Assembly (NCBI GenBank): GCA_964464925.1
Contig: CAYXLI010000045.1
Coordinates: 1-35,896 of the forward strand
Length of the DNA stretch: 35,896 nt
DNA from: CAYXLI01 sp964464925
GTDB taxonomy: Bacteria > Acidobacteriota > Terriglobia > Bryobacterales > Bryobacteraceae
Reading direction: 5' to 3'
Positions 24,590-33,975 of this stretch are shown here, piece by piece. A program made the translations under genes and the position numbers. The notes beneath the pieces were generated by a model. The model did no database searches. It was not told where the DNA came from and was given only the letters and a program-made list of their open reading frames with translations. Every line of letters starts with the position of its first letter. Positions within the stretch are counted from its first letter, which is position 1.

Positions 24590-25916
24590 TTAGCGCGCGA
24601 AGAGATTGGTGTTCAGAAAGTCGTTGCGGAACTTCCCCTTCGTATCGTACTTCGCCGCCAGTTGGAGGAAATCTGCCAGCTTTTCATACCTCGTGCGCAG
24701 CTCGGCCGGAGACAACGTGAACAGCTTGCCCCAATGTGGACGAGGCTGATAGGGAGACAGCTCCTTCTCGATCAGAGGCAGCACGCGCCTCACCGCGGGC
24801 CAGTCCTGTTTCCAGGTGAAGTGGATTGCTACGCTTGCTCGCCGGTAGGCCGTGCTCATCCACAGATCATCGGCTTCAATCGTGCGGATCTCTGAGATCA
24901 GCAGGTGCGGACTCACGTGGTCGCGGAGGCGTTCTACGGCCAGAATCGCATCAACCGCATTGTGCCGCGGTACGAAATATTCCGACTGCAGTTCCTTTCC
25001 TGCGCTCGGAGTGAAGCCCATACGGAAGTGGGGAAGCCTCTCGTACCAGGGGCCTGGGACGCCCATCTGTTCGGTGCAGTTCCCGGCCGAAAGTTCGGCG
25101 ATCGGGTGCAGGTTTCGAGTCGCCAGCTTCGCGCCGAAGAGCTCCTGCGGAGCCGCAAATGCGCCACGGCTCTTGATCCAAACTTCGTTGATCCGCTGCT
25201 TCTGCCAATCGGTAAACAGACTGACGCTGTATCCGCTCGACTGAATAGCGTCAAAGTGCTCCTTCATCTGCGCCAACGGCATGTTCTCATATACGTACTG
25301 CCGTACCGCGTACGTGGGCTGAATGTCGAGTGTGACGCGCGAGATCACCCCGAGAGCACCAAGCCCGACGACGGCGCCGGGGAAGACATCTCCGTCCGAC
25401 TTGCGGGAGAGCTTTACGATGTCTCCGGAGGCAGTGATGAGTTCCAGCGACGAGACTGCGGTAGCGAGGTTCCCATTCTTCTCGCCCGAGCCATGCGTGG
25501 CGGTGCTGCAGGCTCCCGCGACCGAGATATGAGGCAGGGAAGCCAGATTGTGTAGCGCGAACCCCTTGCCATCGAGGTAGGGGCAGAGTTGGCCGTAGGT
25601 GATGCCCGCGTCCACTGTCACAGTGCGGGCGTCCGTTTCGAGAGCAACCACCTCATGCATCGGCTTTAGCGACAAGAGGTTGTGGCGGCTATCCGCAATG
25701 GAGTTGAAACAATGGCGAGTGCCGAGCACCTTTCACTTTGTCCTGCGTCCGCAGAACAGATCGGACCTGTTCCACCGAGGAGGCTTCCCGCAGGCGATCT
25801 GTGCTGTACGAGAGGTTGCCCGCCCAGTTGGTCAGCTTCTGCTTGGCTGGGACTGCGGAAAGAGCTGGGCTGGCGATTGCTGCTGAGATCAGGTTGAGGA
25901 AGGTTCGTTTGTTCAC
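24590..25916 (-). pseudogene. Alditol-oxidase-like FAD oxidoreductase, broken by a one-base frameshift
   Basis: The family (AldO/xylitol oxidase, gulonolactone-oxidase-like) oxidises polyols with covalently bound FAD. The N-terminal part, starting at GTG 25916, reads VNKRTFLNLISAAIASPALS as a signal peptide. The family opening NWAGNLSYSTDRLREASSVE follows, up to DKVK. The match continues in another frame from about 25729 as LGTRHCFNSIAD, where the histidine corresponds to the FAD-attachment residue of AldO. It then runs through GACSTATHGSG to the C-terminus at 24590. Removing one G from AAAGGTG (near 25729-25734) restores a single reading frame of about 442 residues. This is either a recent mutation, a sequencing error or a recoding site. 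If broken, only the C-terminal 379-residue piece could be translated, without the signal peptide. Confidence 0.8.
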
Positions 25917-26007
25917 GCTCGCCCGGGATGATATCAAATCATTTCGGATGGCGTGCGGCCGGCGACTACCCATCTACCCCCGGCTTATCCCGGCGAAAAC
26001 CCGAAAC

Positions 26008-26664
26008 TCATCCTTCCGTAGCGCGCCACAGGTTGGACTGCTCCTCAAGCGCTACGCGGACGAGCTGGCTCCGGGTACGCACTCCTGTCTTTGTGAAGAG
26101 CTGCTGGAGTGCGGACTTCACGGACGCTTCGGAAATGCCGAGCTTCGTTGATAGCTCCTTATTGCTCCAACCCTCGAACACTCCCTTGAGCACCTTGCTC
26201 TCGCGATCGGTTAATTGCTTTCGCGATTGCCGCGCGCCGCCCTGATCGACGGCCTGGACAAGGGCCCGAATGCAGCGCTGATCAATCCACGTCTCACCCA
26301 GCATGACTTTGTGGATTGCATCAACCAGCAGTCGCGGTGAGCTGTGTTTCAGAAAAATTCCGCAGACGCCAAGGCCGAGGGCGCGGACCGACTCGGCATC
26401 GCTCATCCCGGCAGTAATGATGAGAATGCGACCGTCATAACCGGAATCCCTTGCACGGCGGATGAACTGGAACCCCGTCTCTTCACCGAGATCGTAATCC
26501 AAAAGCACGATGTCCGCAGCCTCGCGGCCTAAGATTCCCAGCGCCTGATCGGAATTTGCGCAATGCGCGAGGATCTCAAAGTCCGGCTCAGCTTCGAGTA
26601 GCCGGCTCAGGCTCTCCCTGAACAGGGTATGATCGTCCAGCAGCAGCAGTCGCGTCTTCGCCAT
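26008..26664 (-). CDS. LuxR/NarL-type response regulator
   Basis: This 218-residue transcription regulator has a receiver domain (residues 1-120) with the acidic pair D10-D11, the phosphoacceptor D56 (LLDYDLG), T84 and K106. The helix-turn-helix at about 150-210 contains LTDRESKVLKGVFEGWSNKE (148-167) and a recognition helix SEASVKSALQQLF. This recognition helix lacks the common TVK-H pattern, so its operator may differ. The ATG lies inside the kinase gene, 77 bases before its stop, so the two are tightly coupled. The partner is the histidine kinase just upstream, and the divergent efflux operon is a plausible target. Confidence 0.92.
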   Translation of the reverse strand: MAKTRLLLLDDHTLFRESLSRLLEAEPDFEILAHCANSDQALGILGREAADIVLLDYDLGEETGFQFIRRARDSGYDGRILIITAGMSDAESVRALGLGVCGIFLKHSSPRLLVDAIHKVMLGETWIDQRCIRALVQAVDQGGARQSRKQLTDRESKVLKGVFEGWSNKELSTKLGISEASVKSALQQLFTKTGVRTRSQLVRVALEEQSNLWRATEG

Positions 26665-28078
26665 CCATTACCTTCCCTGAATCATCCCTCCGCTCCGAGA
26701 CTGGTGTGAGAGTCACCCTGAAGCAGCATCCAGCGGCAGTCGCTTCATGCTCGACGTCTCCTCCAAAGCTGCGGACCAGCGCGCGCGATAAGTAGAGTCC
26801 TAATCCGCTACCTTCGGCCCCGCCCTGGAACGGTTTAAACAACTGTTGAGGATGAGCAACACCCGGCCCGGTATCCAGAAAACGGATAAACACACGGCCT
26901 GATTCGGTTCCGGCGCTGACCGTCAGAACTTTTTGGTCACTGAACTCCATGCATCGCTGGCTGTTCTTAGCTAAGTTCAGAAATACCTGCAGCAGAGCTT
27001 CATGCTCCGCCCAGACCAGAGGCAAACCCGCCCCTATATCCCAACGAGCAGCAATCCCTGAATCGCGCAGCGACGGTTCGATGATAATGCGTAGCTCTTC
27101 AATAACACCCGCGACGTCCAGTTCATCCAGTTCAGGCTGCCGCGACTGCCGAAGCTCCAGAGCGGCCATTTTGCCGAGGGCTTCCACAAGAACTCCAAGC
27201 GCCCGAAAGTCTTCGTTTTGCGCCAGTTTTGCATTTCGAGCCAGTTGCGCGTGAACAACCGCCACCGCGCCGCAAATATTGCGAATCTCGTGGCAAACGG
27301 CACCGACCAGGATCCGGGAGCCTGCCAGCACGTGCTCAAGGCTGGACTCCTGCCTGTCTCGAAGTTCCTCTGATACATCGATGACCATCGCAGCGAGCCT
27401 TGGGCCGGAGACGGTGCGATACGTAGAGAACCAGATCTGCGCCAGGAACACTTCCCCACTCTCGCGATGGCAGCGGCATTCCATTGCGGTCCGGAAGAAC
27501 GGAAAAGCGCCCTCAGGCGGCGGAACCGCCTTCAATGCCGGAAGGAACTGGCCGATGTTTTCCCCTACCAGTTTCCCAGGATCGAGCCCCAGTTGCCGGT
27601 GCGCAGCTTCGTTGGCGAGCAGTATCCTGCCCCTTGCATCGGCCGTGAAGATGGCTGCGGGACTACTCTCAATCAGGAACTCGAGTTGCTCTTCGGCGTC
27701 GCGCCGGAGATCGATTTCCCGTTCGATCTCCTGCATGTGCTGACTGGCCAGCCGGCGATTGCGCGCAGACTCATAGACATACAGTCCAGCTCCGAAAAAC
27801 GCAGCGCACGTGAGTACCAGACGCGGAATGCCGGCGGTTGCATCCCACGGGAACGGATCGAACGCTTCGCTCAATCCAGTACAGAGGGCAGCCACCATTC
27901 CGATTTGCCAACGATCGAGACAGCTCCCGACCATAAGCATCGGAAAGAGATAGAGGAAGCCAAAGGAGATATTTACTTCGAAACGCCAATCGACGAGCGC
28001 GATCGCCGCAATCAATGCGGCCGCACGCGCCAATACCACGCCCCTCTTGCCCTGAAGCAGATGAAGATACATTCTCAT
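26588..28078 (-). CDS. Membrane histidine kinase with PAS domain
   Basis: This two-component sensor has about 496 residues from the ATG at 28078; an upstream TTG at 28141 is possible but would coincide with the -35 element listed next. Three or four membrane helices (about residues 10-105) form the N-terminus, then a short helical linker and a PAS domain (about 125-235). The H-box VCHEIRN has H263. The ATP-binding domain has the N-box NLAKNSQ (N372), DTGPGV and the GSGLGLYLS motif. There is no large periplasmic sensor, so it probably senses through the membrane or in the cytoplasm. The last 30 or so residues are low complexity and overlap the regulator gene. Confidence 0.9.
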   Translation of the reverse strand: MRMYLHLLQGKRGVVLARAAALIAAIALVDWRFEVNISFGFLYLFPMLMVGSCLDRWQIGMVAALCTGLSEAFDPFPWDATAGIPRLVLTCAAFFGAGLYVYESARNRRLASQHMQEIEREIDLRRDAEEQLEFLIESSPAAIFTADARGRILLANEAAHRQLGLDPGKLVGENIGQFLPALKAVPPPEGAFPFFRTAMECRCHRESGEVFLAQIWFSTYRTVSGPRLAAMVIDVSEELRDRQESSLEHVLAGSRILVGAVCHEIRNICGAVAVVHAQLARNAKLAQNEDFRALGVLVEALGKMAALELRQSRQPELDELDVAGVIEELRIIIEPSLRDSGIAARWDIGAGLPLVWAEHEALLQVFLNLAKNSQRCMEFSDQKVLTVSAGTESGRVFIRFLDTGPGVAHPQQLFKPFQGGAEGSGLGLYLSRALVRSFGGDVEHEATAAGCCFRVTLTPVSERRDDSGKVMDGEDATAAAGRSYPVQGEPEPATRS

Positions 28079-28113
28079 TAGCTGAGACGGACGAAAGGGT
28101 GCCACTAGTTTCC

Positions 28114-28141
28114 ATTGTAGGAGGGCTAGCGTCGCCGGCAA
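28114..28141 (-). promoter_or_regulatory. Candidate promoter for the two-component system
   Basis: On the minus strand TTGCCG (28141 down to 28136) and TACAAT (28119 down to 28114) are separated by 16 bases. Transcription would begin near 28107, about 29 bases before the ATG at 28078, which supports that start over the upstream TTG. Confidence 0.4.
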
Positions 28142-28281
28142 CCCAGCTCAAAAGATATAGCCGGAAGATAGGGGCCAGATCGAAGAAAGATTGGTCGTCG
28201 TGGCTGTCGCTCTTCCCTACACTGAGAATTCGGGGTTTCCAGGCGCTTGTTTTATGCGCTTCTCCAGCCATCGGGAATGCG

Positions 28282-28297
28282 GCAAATTTCGATTTGC
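28282..28297. promoter_or_regulatory. Inverted repeat before the efflux operon, candidate operator
   Basis: GCAAAT (28282-28287) and ATTTGC (28292-28297) surround TTCG. It sits 43 bases before the first gene of the efflux operon. The hexamer GCGCTT also occurs at 28243, 28256 and 28296. Either the palindrome or the hexamers could be a binding site for the neighbouring response regulator, or the palindrome could be an RNA hairpin with a UUCG loop. Confidence 0.35.
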
Positions 28298-28340
28298 GCT
28301 TAGCTTGGCTGCAGCGGAAATCAACTCCGGACTCAAACAC

Positions 28341-29639
28341 ATGATGCAGACTCTCCAATGTGTGTTCAGTTTTCGTGCGCTTCGATCATCGTGTTGCTCG
28401 CGACTGCTTTTCCTCGCACCGTTCTGGTTGGCGTCAGTACTGTTTGCGCAGCAAACGTACACTTGGGAGCAAATCCGCGACAAATTTCAGGCATCAAACC
28501 CGACGCTGCAAGCGGGCGCTATCAATATATCGGAATCACGCGCTCAAGAGATCACGGCATACCTCCGGCCGAATCCCACCCTAACGACGACGGTGGATCA
28601 GTTGAATCCGTTTCCCAACGAGACTTTGCCGTACAGGGTTCTCGCGCAAGCGCTTCCGATTATCTCCGCAAGTTATGTTCACGAAAGGCAGCACAAGCGG
28701 GAATTGCGGCTGGAAAGTGCTCAAAAAGCGACGGGCATCGCATCCTCTCAGCAGCGGGACCTGGAGCGGACTCTCCTTTTCAGTCTCAGGAATGCCTTTG
28801 TTCAGTGCCTGCAAGCAAAAGCCCTGCTGGCATTGTCCCGTGACAATCTCGACTACTACGACAAACTGCTCAGCATCAGCCGGGATCGATTCCAGGCAGG
28901 CGACATCGCACGGGTGGATCTGACGCGCCTGGAGTTGCAGCGCGTTCAATACGTGTCCGACGTGCAGACGGCCGAAGTGAACGTCCGCACCGCGAAGATC
29001 CAATTGCTGACGCTACTGAACGATCGCACTCCGGTGGAGCGATTTGACATTTCAGGTCTGTTCGATTTTGCGGAGAGGATAATCACTCTCGATGAGTTGC
29101 GGAACGCCGCCCTGGAGTACCGTCCCGATTTGCGAGCTGCGCTGCAGTCCACGGAAAAAGCAAAGACCGATAACCGGCTCGCATGGGCGAATGGATCCGT
29201 GGATCCGACGTTCGGGATCGATTTCGGCCGGAACCCGCCAATCCCGGCTTATATGGGCCTCAACATGTCAATTCCGGTCCGTATTTTTGATCGCAACCAG
29301 GGCGAAAAGGAGCGTACCGCGCTCGACATACGCCGTATGGAACGGCTGTACGACGCGAGCAAGGCCCAGGTGTTCAGTGATGTGGACTCGGCTTTTGCAA
29401 CCTTGAATGCGAATCTGAACCTGCTTCGCCCTTATAAAACGAATTACTTGAAACAAGCCGTCGAGGTACGGGATACCGTTTCCTTCGCGTACCAGCACGG
29501 AGGAGCATCCCTGGTCGACTTCCTGCAGGCCCAGCAGGAGTATCGGTCCGTGCAGGTTAGCTACGTAAATCTGGTGGGCGCGTATCTCACCGCATCAAGC
29601 CAGTTGAATCTGGCAGTGGGCCGCGAGGTGATTCCATGA
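28341..29639 (+). CDS. TolC-family outer membrane efflux protein (CzcC-like)
   Basis: This is the outer-membrane channel of a tripartite efflux pump, of about 432 residues. A signal peptide (hydrophobic LLFLAPFWLASVLFA, cleaved near AQQ) is followed by paired TolC repeats. The sequence contains long helices with family-like RDRFQAGDIARVDLTRLELQ (about residues 183-202) and later FAYQHGGASLVDFLQAQQEY (about 382-401), the second copy of that motif. I start at the ATG at 28341, just before the signal peptide; the frame is open further upstream but that part is not signal-like. The ATG of the adaptor overlaps its stop by four bases. Confidence 0.9.
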   Translation: MMQTLQCVFSFRALRSSCCSRLLFLAPFWLASVLFAQQTYTWEQIRDKFQASNPTLQAGAINISESRAQEITAYLRPNPTLTTTVDQLNPFPNETLPYRVLAQALPIISASYVHERQHKRELRLESAQKATGIASSQQRDLERTLLFSLRNAFVQCLQAKALLALSRDNLDYYDKLLSISRDRFQAGDIARVDLTRLELQRVQYVSDVQTAEVNVRTAKIQLLTLLNDRTPVERFDISGLFDFAERIITLDELRNAALEYRPDLRAALQSTEKAKTDNRLAWANGSVDPTFGIDFGRNPPIPAYMGLNMSIPVRIFDRNQGEKERTALDIRRMERLYDASKAQVFSDVDSAFATLNANLNLLRPYKTNYLKQAVEVRDTVSFAYQHGGASLVDFLQAQQEYRSVQVSYVNLVGAYLTASSQLNLAVGREVIP

Positions 29640-30775
29640 AACCTACGATTCTGATCGAAGCCGTCTTTCTCGCCGGCGCGAGTATTCTTCTGTCTGGCTG
29701 CAAGCCAGAGGTGCGGGCAAATCCGGCGGATACCGCCCCTCTCCTCGCGCGTGTCGAAAAGGCGTTCGACAGCAACTATCCCAGCGTGGATCGGCCTCAG
29801 CGCTTCCCGCTGGTCCGGGCGGGCCAGTTCAACGCAGCACCGGAGCTGAATACAACAGGCTTAGTAAATCCGGATGTGGCAAGGACCGTACCGGTCATCT
29901 CTCTTTCTTCTGGTCGCGTGATCGATATTCGCGCACGGTTAGGAGATACCGTCAAGAAGGGCCAACTGCTGCTTCAAATCCAGAGCTCGGATATATCTCA
30001 GGCATTCAACGACTGGAGGCAGGCGGTGGCCGACGAGAAACTCGCCCGCTCGCAGTATGAGCGCGCAAAAATTCTCTTCGACAAAGGCGCCGTCGCGCAA
30101 AAGGATCTGGAAGTCGCCGAAGATGCCGATGTGAAGGCGAAAGTTCTGGTGGAGACGACGCGCGAGAGATTGCGGGTGCTCGGCGCCGACACGTCGAAGC
30201 CCAGCGCGATTGTCGACATTTTCGCGCCCGTCAGCGGCGTCATCACGGAACAAAACGTGACTCGCTCCGCTGGAGTGAAGACGCTGGACAACTCCCCGAA
30301 CCTCTTCACGATTGCCGATCTAAGCTCCGTCTGGATCCTGTGCGACGTCTATGAGAACGACTTGCCTTTCGTTCGCCTCGGCGAGTACGCCGACATCCAT
30401 ATCAACGCCTATCCAAAAATGGTACTCAAAGGCCGCGTCGGCAATATCGGCCCCGTCATGGATCCGAACATCCGTACGGCCAAGGTTCGCCTGGAGGTTC
30501 CGAACCCCGGAGTCCTACGGATCGGCATGTTCGTAACAGCCACCTTCCATGCAATGAACAAAGAGACACGAGCCTCGGTGCCCGCGTCTGCCGTGCTGCA
30601 CTTGCACGATCGCGACTGGGTGTACGTGCCAGCTGGAAACAACCGGTTCCGGAGAGCGGAGGTCGCCGCCGGAAGAATGCTCGATTCCAACCAGCAGGAG
30701 ATCGTGTCAGGGATTTCACCAGGACAGGAAGTGGTCGCGAACGCGCTGGTTCTTCAGAACACGGTGGAGCAGTAA
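29636..30775 (+). CDS. RND efflux periplasmic adaptor (membrane fusion protein), lipoprotein
   Basis: This 379-residue adaptor links the pump to the outer membrane channel. The lipobox LLSGC (residues 18-22) predicts acylation at C22 and anchoring to the inner membrane. A barrel-sandwich/lipoyl half (about 80-120, SSGRVIDIRARLGDTVKKGQ) is followed by a helical hairpin (about 122-185), the second lipoyl half (IFAPVSGVITEQNV, about 197-210), then beta-barrel and membrane-proximal domains. This is the CusB/CzcB type rather than AcrA-like. ATGA overlap with the channel gene and TAATG overlap with the pump gene show a tightly coupled operon. No histidine-rich metal-binding N-terminus is seen. Confidence 0.93.
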   Translation: MKPTILIEAVFLAGASILLSGCKPEVRANPADTAPLLARVEKAFDSNYPSVDRPQRFPLVRAGQFNAAPELNTTGLVNPDVARTVPVISLSSGRVIDIRARLGDTVKKGQLLLQIQSSDISQAFNDWRQAVADEKLARSQYERAKILFDKGAVAQKDLEVAEDADVKAKVLVETTRERLRVLGADTSKPSAIVDIFAPVSGVITEQNVTRSAGVKTLDNSPNLFTIADLSSVWILCDVYENDLPFVRLGEYADIHINAYPKMVLKGRVGNIGPVMDPNIRTAKVRLEVPNPGVLRIGMFVTATFHAMNKETRASVPASAVLHLHDRDWVYVPAGNNRFRRAEVAAGRMLDSNQQEIVSGISPGQEVVANALVLQNTVEQ

Positions 30776-33700
30776 TGATCCGTGCGGTTGTAGATTACGC
30801 CCTCAACAATCGTTTCATCGTTCTTTCGGCGGCTCTGCTGCTCTTTATTTGGGGGGTTGTTTCCTTTAAGAATCTTCCGGTCGAAGCGTATCCGGACGTG
30901 GCGAATAACTACGTCCAGGTCATTACGCAATGGCCCGGGCGCGCGGCGGAGGAGGTGGAGCAGCAGGTCACCGTACCGCTCGAAACAGCGATGAACGGCA
31001 TCCCGCATTTGGCCCACCTGCGCTCCGTTTCGCTATTCGGACTCTCTGCCGTCACTCTGATCTTCGATGACGAATCTGAGAACGACTGGAACCGGCAGAA
31101 AGTTCTGGAACGTCTGGCGCAGGCGACTTTGCCGCAAGGCATCCAACCCCAGATGGGTACCGATTGGAGCCCTGTGGGGCAGATTTTTTTTTACCACCTC
31201 ATCAGCGCGAATCCGCAATATGATGCGATGGAATTGAAGGCACTCGAAGATTGGTATCTCGAGAAGCAGTTCAAGTCCGTGCCCAATGTGGTGGATGTCA
31301 CTAGCCTCGGCGGCATCACGCGCGAGTACCAGGTGCGCGTGGATCCGAACAAGTTGATCACTTACGGGCTCAGCATTGCTCAGGTTGAGCAGCAACTGAC
31401 GAACAACAACGTGAACGCGGGAGGGAGCTTCATCGAGGCGGGCCTCCAGCAGATCAATGTACGCGCCGTGGGTCTCGTGACCAGCGTTCACGATATCGAA
31501 GATACGGTAATCAAATCCCAGAACGGCACCGCAATTCGGGTCAAGGACATAGCCGTGGTCCAGCAGGGCGCCAAAATCCGCCTCGGTAAGAACGGCAAGA
31601 GCATCCGCAAAGCGGACGGCAGAATCATCGATTGGGACGATGTGGTGGAGGGAATCGTTCTCTTACGAAAGGGCGCTGAGGCTGACGCCACATTGAAGGG
31701 CATCGAAGCGAAGGTGAAGGAACTCAACGATCACCTGCTTCCGCCCGGCGTGAAGGTGGTTCCGTTCCTCGATCGTAGTGATCTGGTGCACTACACCACG
31801 CGTACCGTGGAGCACAATCTCACCGAGGGCATCATCTTAGTCGTGATCGTCCTGTTCATGTTCCTCGGCAATGTCAGAGGCGCGATCATCGTAGCCCTCA
31901 CCATTCCGTTCTCATTACTGTTCGCTTCCATATGTCTCGACCTGAGGCATATTCCGGCCAATCTGCTCTCGCTCGGTGCGCTGGACTTCGGCATGATCGT
32001 TGACGGTGCGGTCGTCATGGTCGAAAATATTGTCCGCCATCTGAGCCGGAACGGGGAAGACACCCGAACTCCGGCTCAAAAAATACGGGACGCCGCGCAT
32101 GAAGTACAGCGGCCTGTGTTCTACGCAATCGCCATTATCATCACCGCGTATATTCCGATCTTCACTCTTCAGCGCGTGGAGGGCCGCCTGTTCAAACCGA
32201 TGGCTTGGACTGTTGCGTTTGCACTCCTGGGGGCGCTCTTGTTCTCGATGCTGATTGCGCCGGTGCTGGCGAGCTTGTTTTTTCCCAAGGGCACGCGTGA
32301 ATGGCATAACCCGGTCATGGCTTGGGCGACGGCGCGCTACCGTTCGATCGTGACCTGGGCTATTCGAAAGAGATGGCTCACGTTCGGCATCGCGGTGGCC
32401 GGCCTGGTCGCGGCCATCTACCTTGCAGTTGGTGGAGTGATCGGTTCGGAATTTCTGCCCCACCTCGATGAAGGAGCCATCTGGGTACGTGGCACGCTGG
32501 CGCCGAGCACCGGTCCAACGGAGGGAATACGGCTTGCTGACCAGGCTCGTATTGTACTGGCATCCTTTCCCGAGGTCACGGTTGCGACCAGCCAGGTAGG
32601 GCGCCCCGACGATGGAACGGACACAACCGGCTTTTTCAATAGTGAATATTTCGTTGATCTGAAACCGAAAGACCAATGGCGTCCGGCGTTCCATGAAGAC
32701 AAGGAAGAGCTGATTGCTGCCATGAACCGGGAATTGGAGAAGATCCCCGGCGTGATCTGGAATTTTTCCCAGCCGATCGCCGACAACATGGAGGAGGCAG
32801 TCAGCGGTGTCAAGGGACAGCTTGCCACGAAAATCTATGGGGACGATCTGCATGTCCTGGAGGAGAAGGCCGACCAGATGGTGGCTGTGATGCGGCGGAT
32901 TCGCGGCGTCACCGATCTGGGCGTATTCCGCGTGCTGGGTCAACCGAATCTGAATTTCACCGTGGATCGTGCCAAGGCGGCCCGTTACCAGCTCAACGTA
33001 GCCGATGTGCAGGACGCGATCCAGACCGCCGTGGGAGGCAATGCTCTGACACAAGTGTTGCGAGGCGAGCAGCGTTTCGATCTGGTCATGCGTTATCAGG
33101 AGCCGTATCGTAACTCTCGCGAAGCGATCGCCAACATCCGCTTGCTCTCGCCTACGAACGAACGCGTGTCCCTCGCGCAGCTTTGCAAAGTAGAGGTGCG
33201 CGATGGAGGCTCGGAAATTTATCGGGAGGGCAATCAGCGCTATGTCGCCATCAAGTACAGTGTGCGCGGCCGTGATCTGGGCGGCACGGTGGAAGAGGCG
33301 ATTGAGAAGATCAACAAGCAGGTGAAGTTGCCGGCTGGGTATCACATCGACTGGGCGGGTGAGTATGAGAGTCAGAAACGGGCCGAGGCTCGGTTACTGC
33401 TCATCGTGCCCCTGACGATTTTGCTGATCTTCATCATTTTGTACACGATGTTTAAATCGTTCAAATGGGCACTGTTGATCTTGGCAAACGTTCTCATGGC
33501 GAGAATCGGTGGTTTGCTCGCGCTGCTGGTTACCCATACGAATTTCAGTGTGTCTTCCGGGATCGGTTTTCTCGCACTCTTCGGTGTTTCCGTCCAGACT
33601 GGCGTGATCATGCTCGAATACATCAATCAGCTGCGTGCGCGCGGCCGGTCTATAGAGCAGTCCGCCGTGGAGGGAGCAGTGCTTCGCCTGCGACCCATCA

Positions 33701-33915
33701 TGATGACGATGCTGGTGGCCACATTGGGTTTGCTCCCGGCGGCCACATCAACAGCGATCGGCTCAGATTCGCAGCGGCCGTTCGCGATCGTCATCGTGGG
33801 AGGGTTGATTTCGGATCTGGTGATGAGTATCTTTCTGCTGCCGACTCTCTATGTTTGGTTTGCCAGACCGAATGATGTTCTTCCGCAGAGGGATGCTGAA
33901 TTCGAAGAGGCGTGA
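30775..33915 (+). CDS. Heavy-metal-type RND efflux pump (CzcA family)
   Basis: This proton-driven inner-membrane transporter has 1046 residues and the usual twelve-helix RND architecture with two large periplasmic loops. The TM4 motif DFGMIVDGAVVMVEN places D404, D410 and E417 exactly where CzcA has its proton-relay D402, D408 and E415. This D-x5-D-x6-E form is typical of pumps for divalent cations such as Zn, Co, Cd or Ni rather than the Cu/Ag type, but the cation is inferred. The gene contains a run of nine T (31184-31192). The start codon overlaps the adaptor stop. An intrinsic terminator follows 60 bases after the stop. Confidence 0.93.
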   Translation: MIRAVVDYALNNRFIVLSAALLLFIWGVVSFKNLPVEAYPDVANNYVQVITQWPGRAAEEVEQQVTVPLETAMNGIPHLAHLRSVSLFGLSAVTLIFDDESENDWNRQKVLERLAQATLPQGIQPQMGTDWSPVGQIFFYHLISANPQYDAMELKALEDWYLEKQFKSVPNVVDVTSLGGITREYQVRVDPNKLITYGLSIAQVEQQLTNNNVNAGGSFIEAGLQQINVRAVGLVTSVHDIEDTVIKSQNGTAIRVKDIAVVQQGAKIRLGKNGKSIRKADGRIIDWDDVVEGIVLLRKGAEADATLKGIEAKVKELNDHLLPPGVKVVPFLDRSDLVHYTTRTVEHNLTEGIILVVIVLFMFLGNVRGAIIVALTIPFSLLFASICLDLRHIPANLLSLGALDFGMIVDGAVVMVENIVRHLSRNGEDTRTPAQKIRDAAHEVQRPVFYAIAIIITAYIPIFTLQRVEGRLFKPMAWTVAFALLGALLFSMLIAPVLASLFFPKGTREWHNPVMAWATARYRSIVTWAIRKRWLTFGIAVAGLVAAIYLAVGGVIGSEFLPHLDEGAIWVRGTLAPSTGPTEGIRLADQARIVLASFPEVTVATSQVGRPDDGTDTTGFFNSEYFVDLKPKDQWRPAFHEDKEELIAAMNRELEKIPGVIWNFSQPIADNMEEAVSGVKGQLATKIYGDDLHVLEEKADQMVAVMRRIRGVTDLGVFRVLGQPNLNFTVDRAKAARYQLNVADVQDAIQTAVGGNALTQVLRGEQRFDLVMRYQEPYRNSREAIANIRLLSPTNERVSLAQLCKVEVRDGGSEIYREGNQRYVAIKYSVRGRDLGGTVEEAIEKINKQVKLPAGYHIDWAGEYESQKRAEARLLLIVPLTILLIFIILYTMFKSFKWALLILANVLMARIGGLLALLVTHTNFSVSSGIGFLALFGVSVQTGVIMLEYINQLRARGRSIEQSAVEGAVLRLRPIMMTMLVATLGLLPAATSTAIGSDSQRPFAIVIVGGLISDLVMSIFLLPTLYVWFARPNDVLPQRDAEFEEA

Positions 33916-33975
33916 TGCTAGTCTGTACCGTTTTCTCCGAGGTGAGCGCAAAATCGGATCTCTGCTTAACACCAG

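Noticed and set aside
31915..33345. 476-codon open frame on the minus strand within the efflux pump gene
   Set aside because: It is fully inside the CzcA-like gene, whose motifs are unambiguous; histidine- and arginine-rich sequence typical of an antisense frame.
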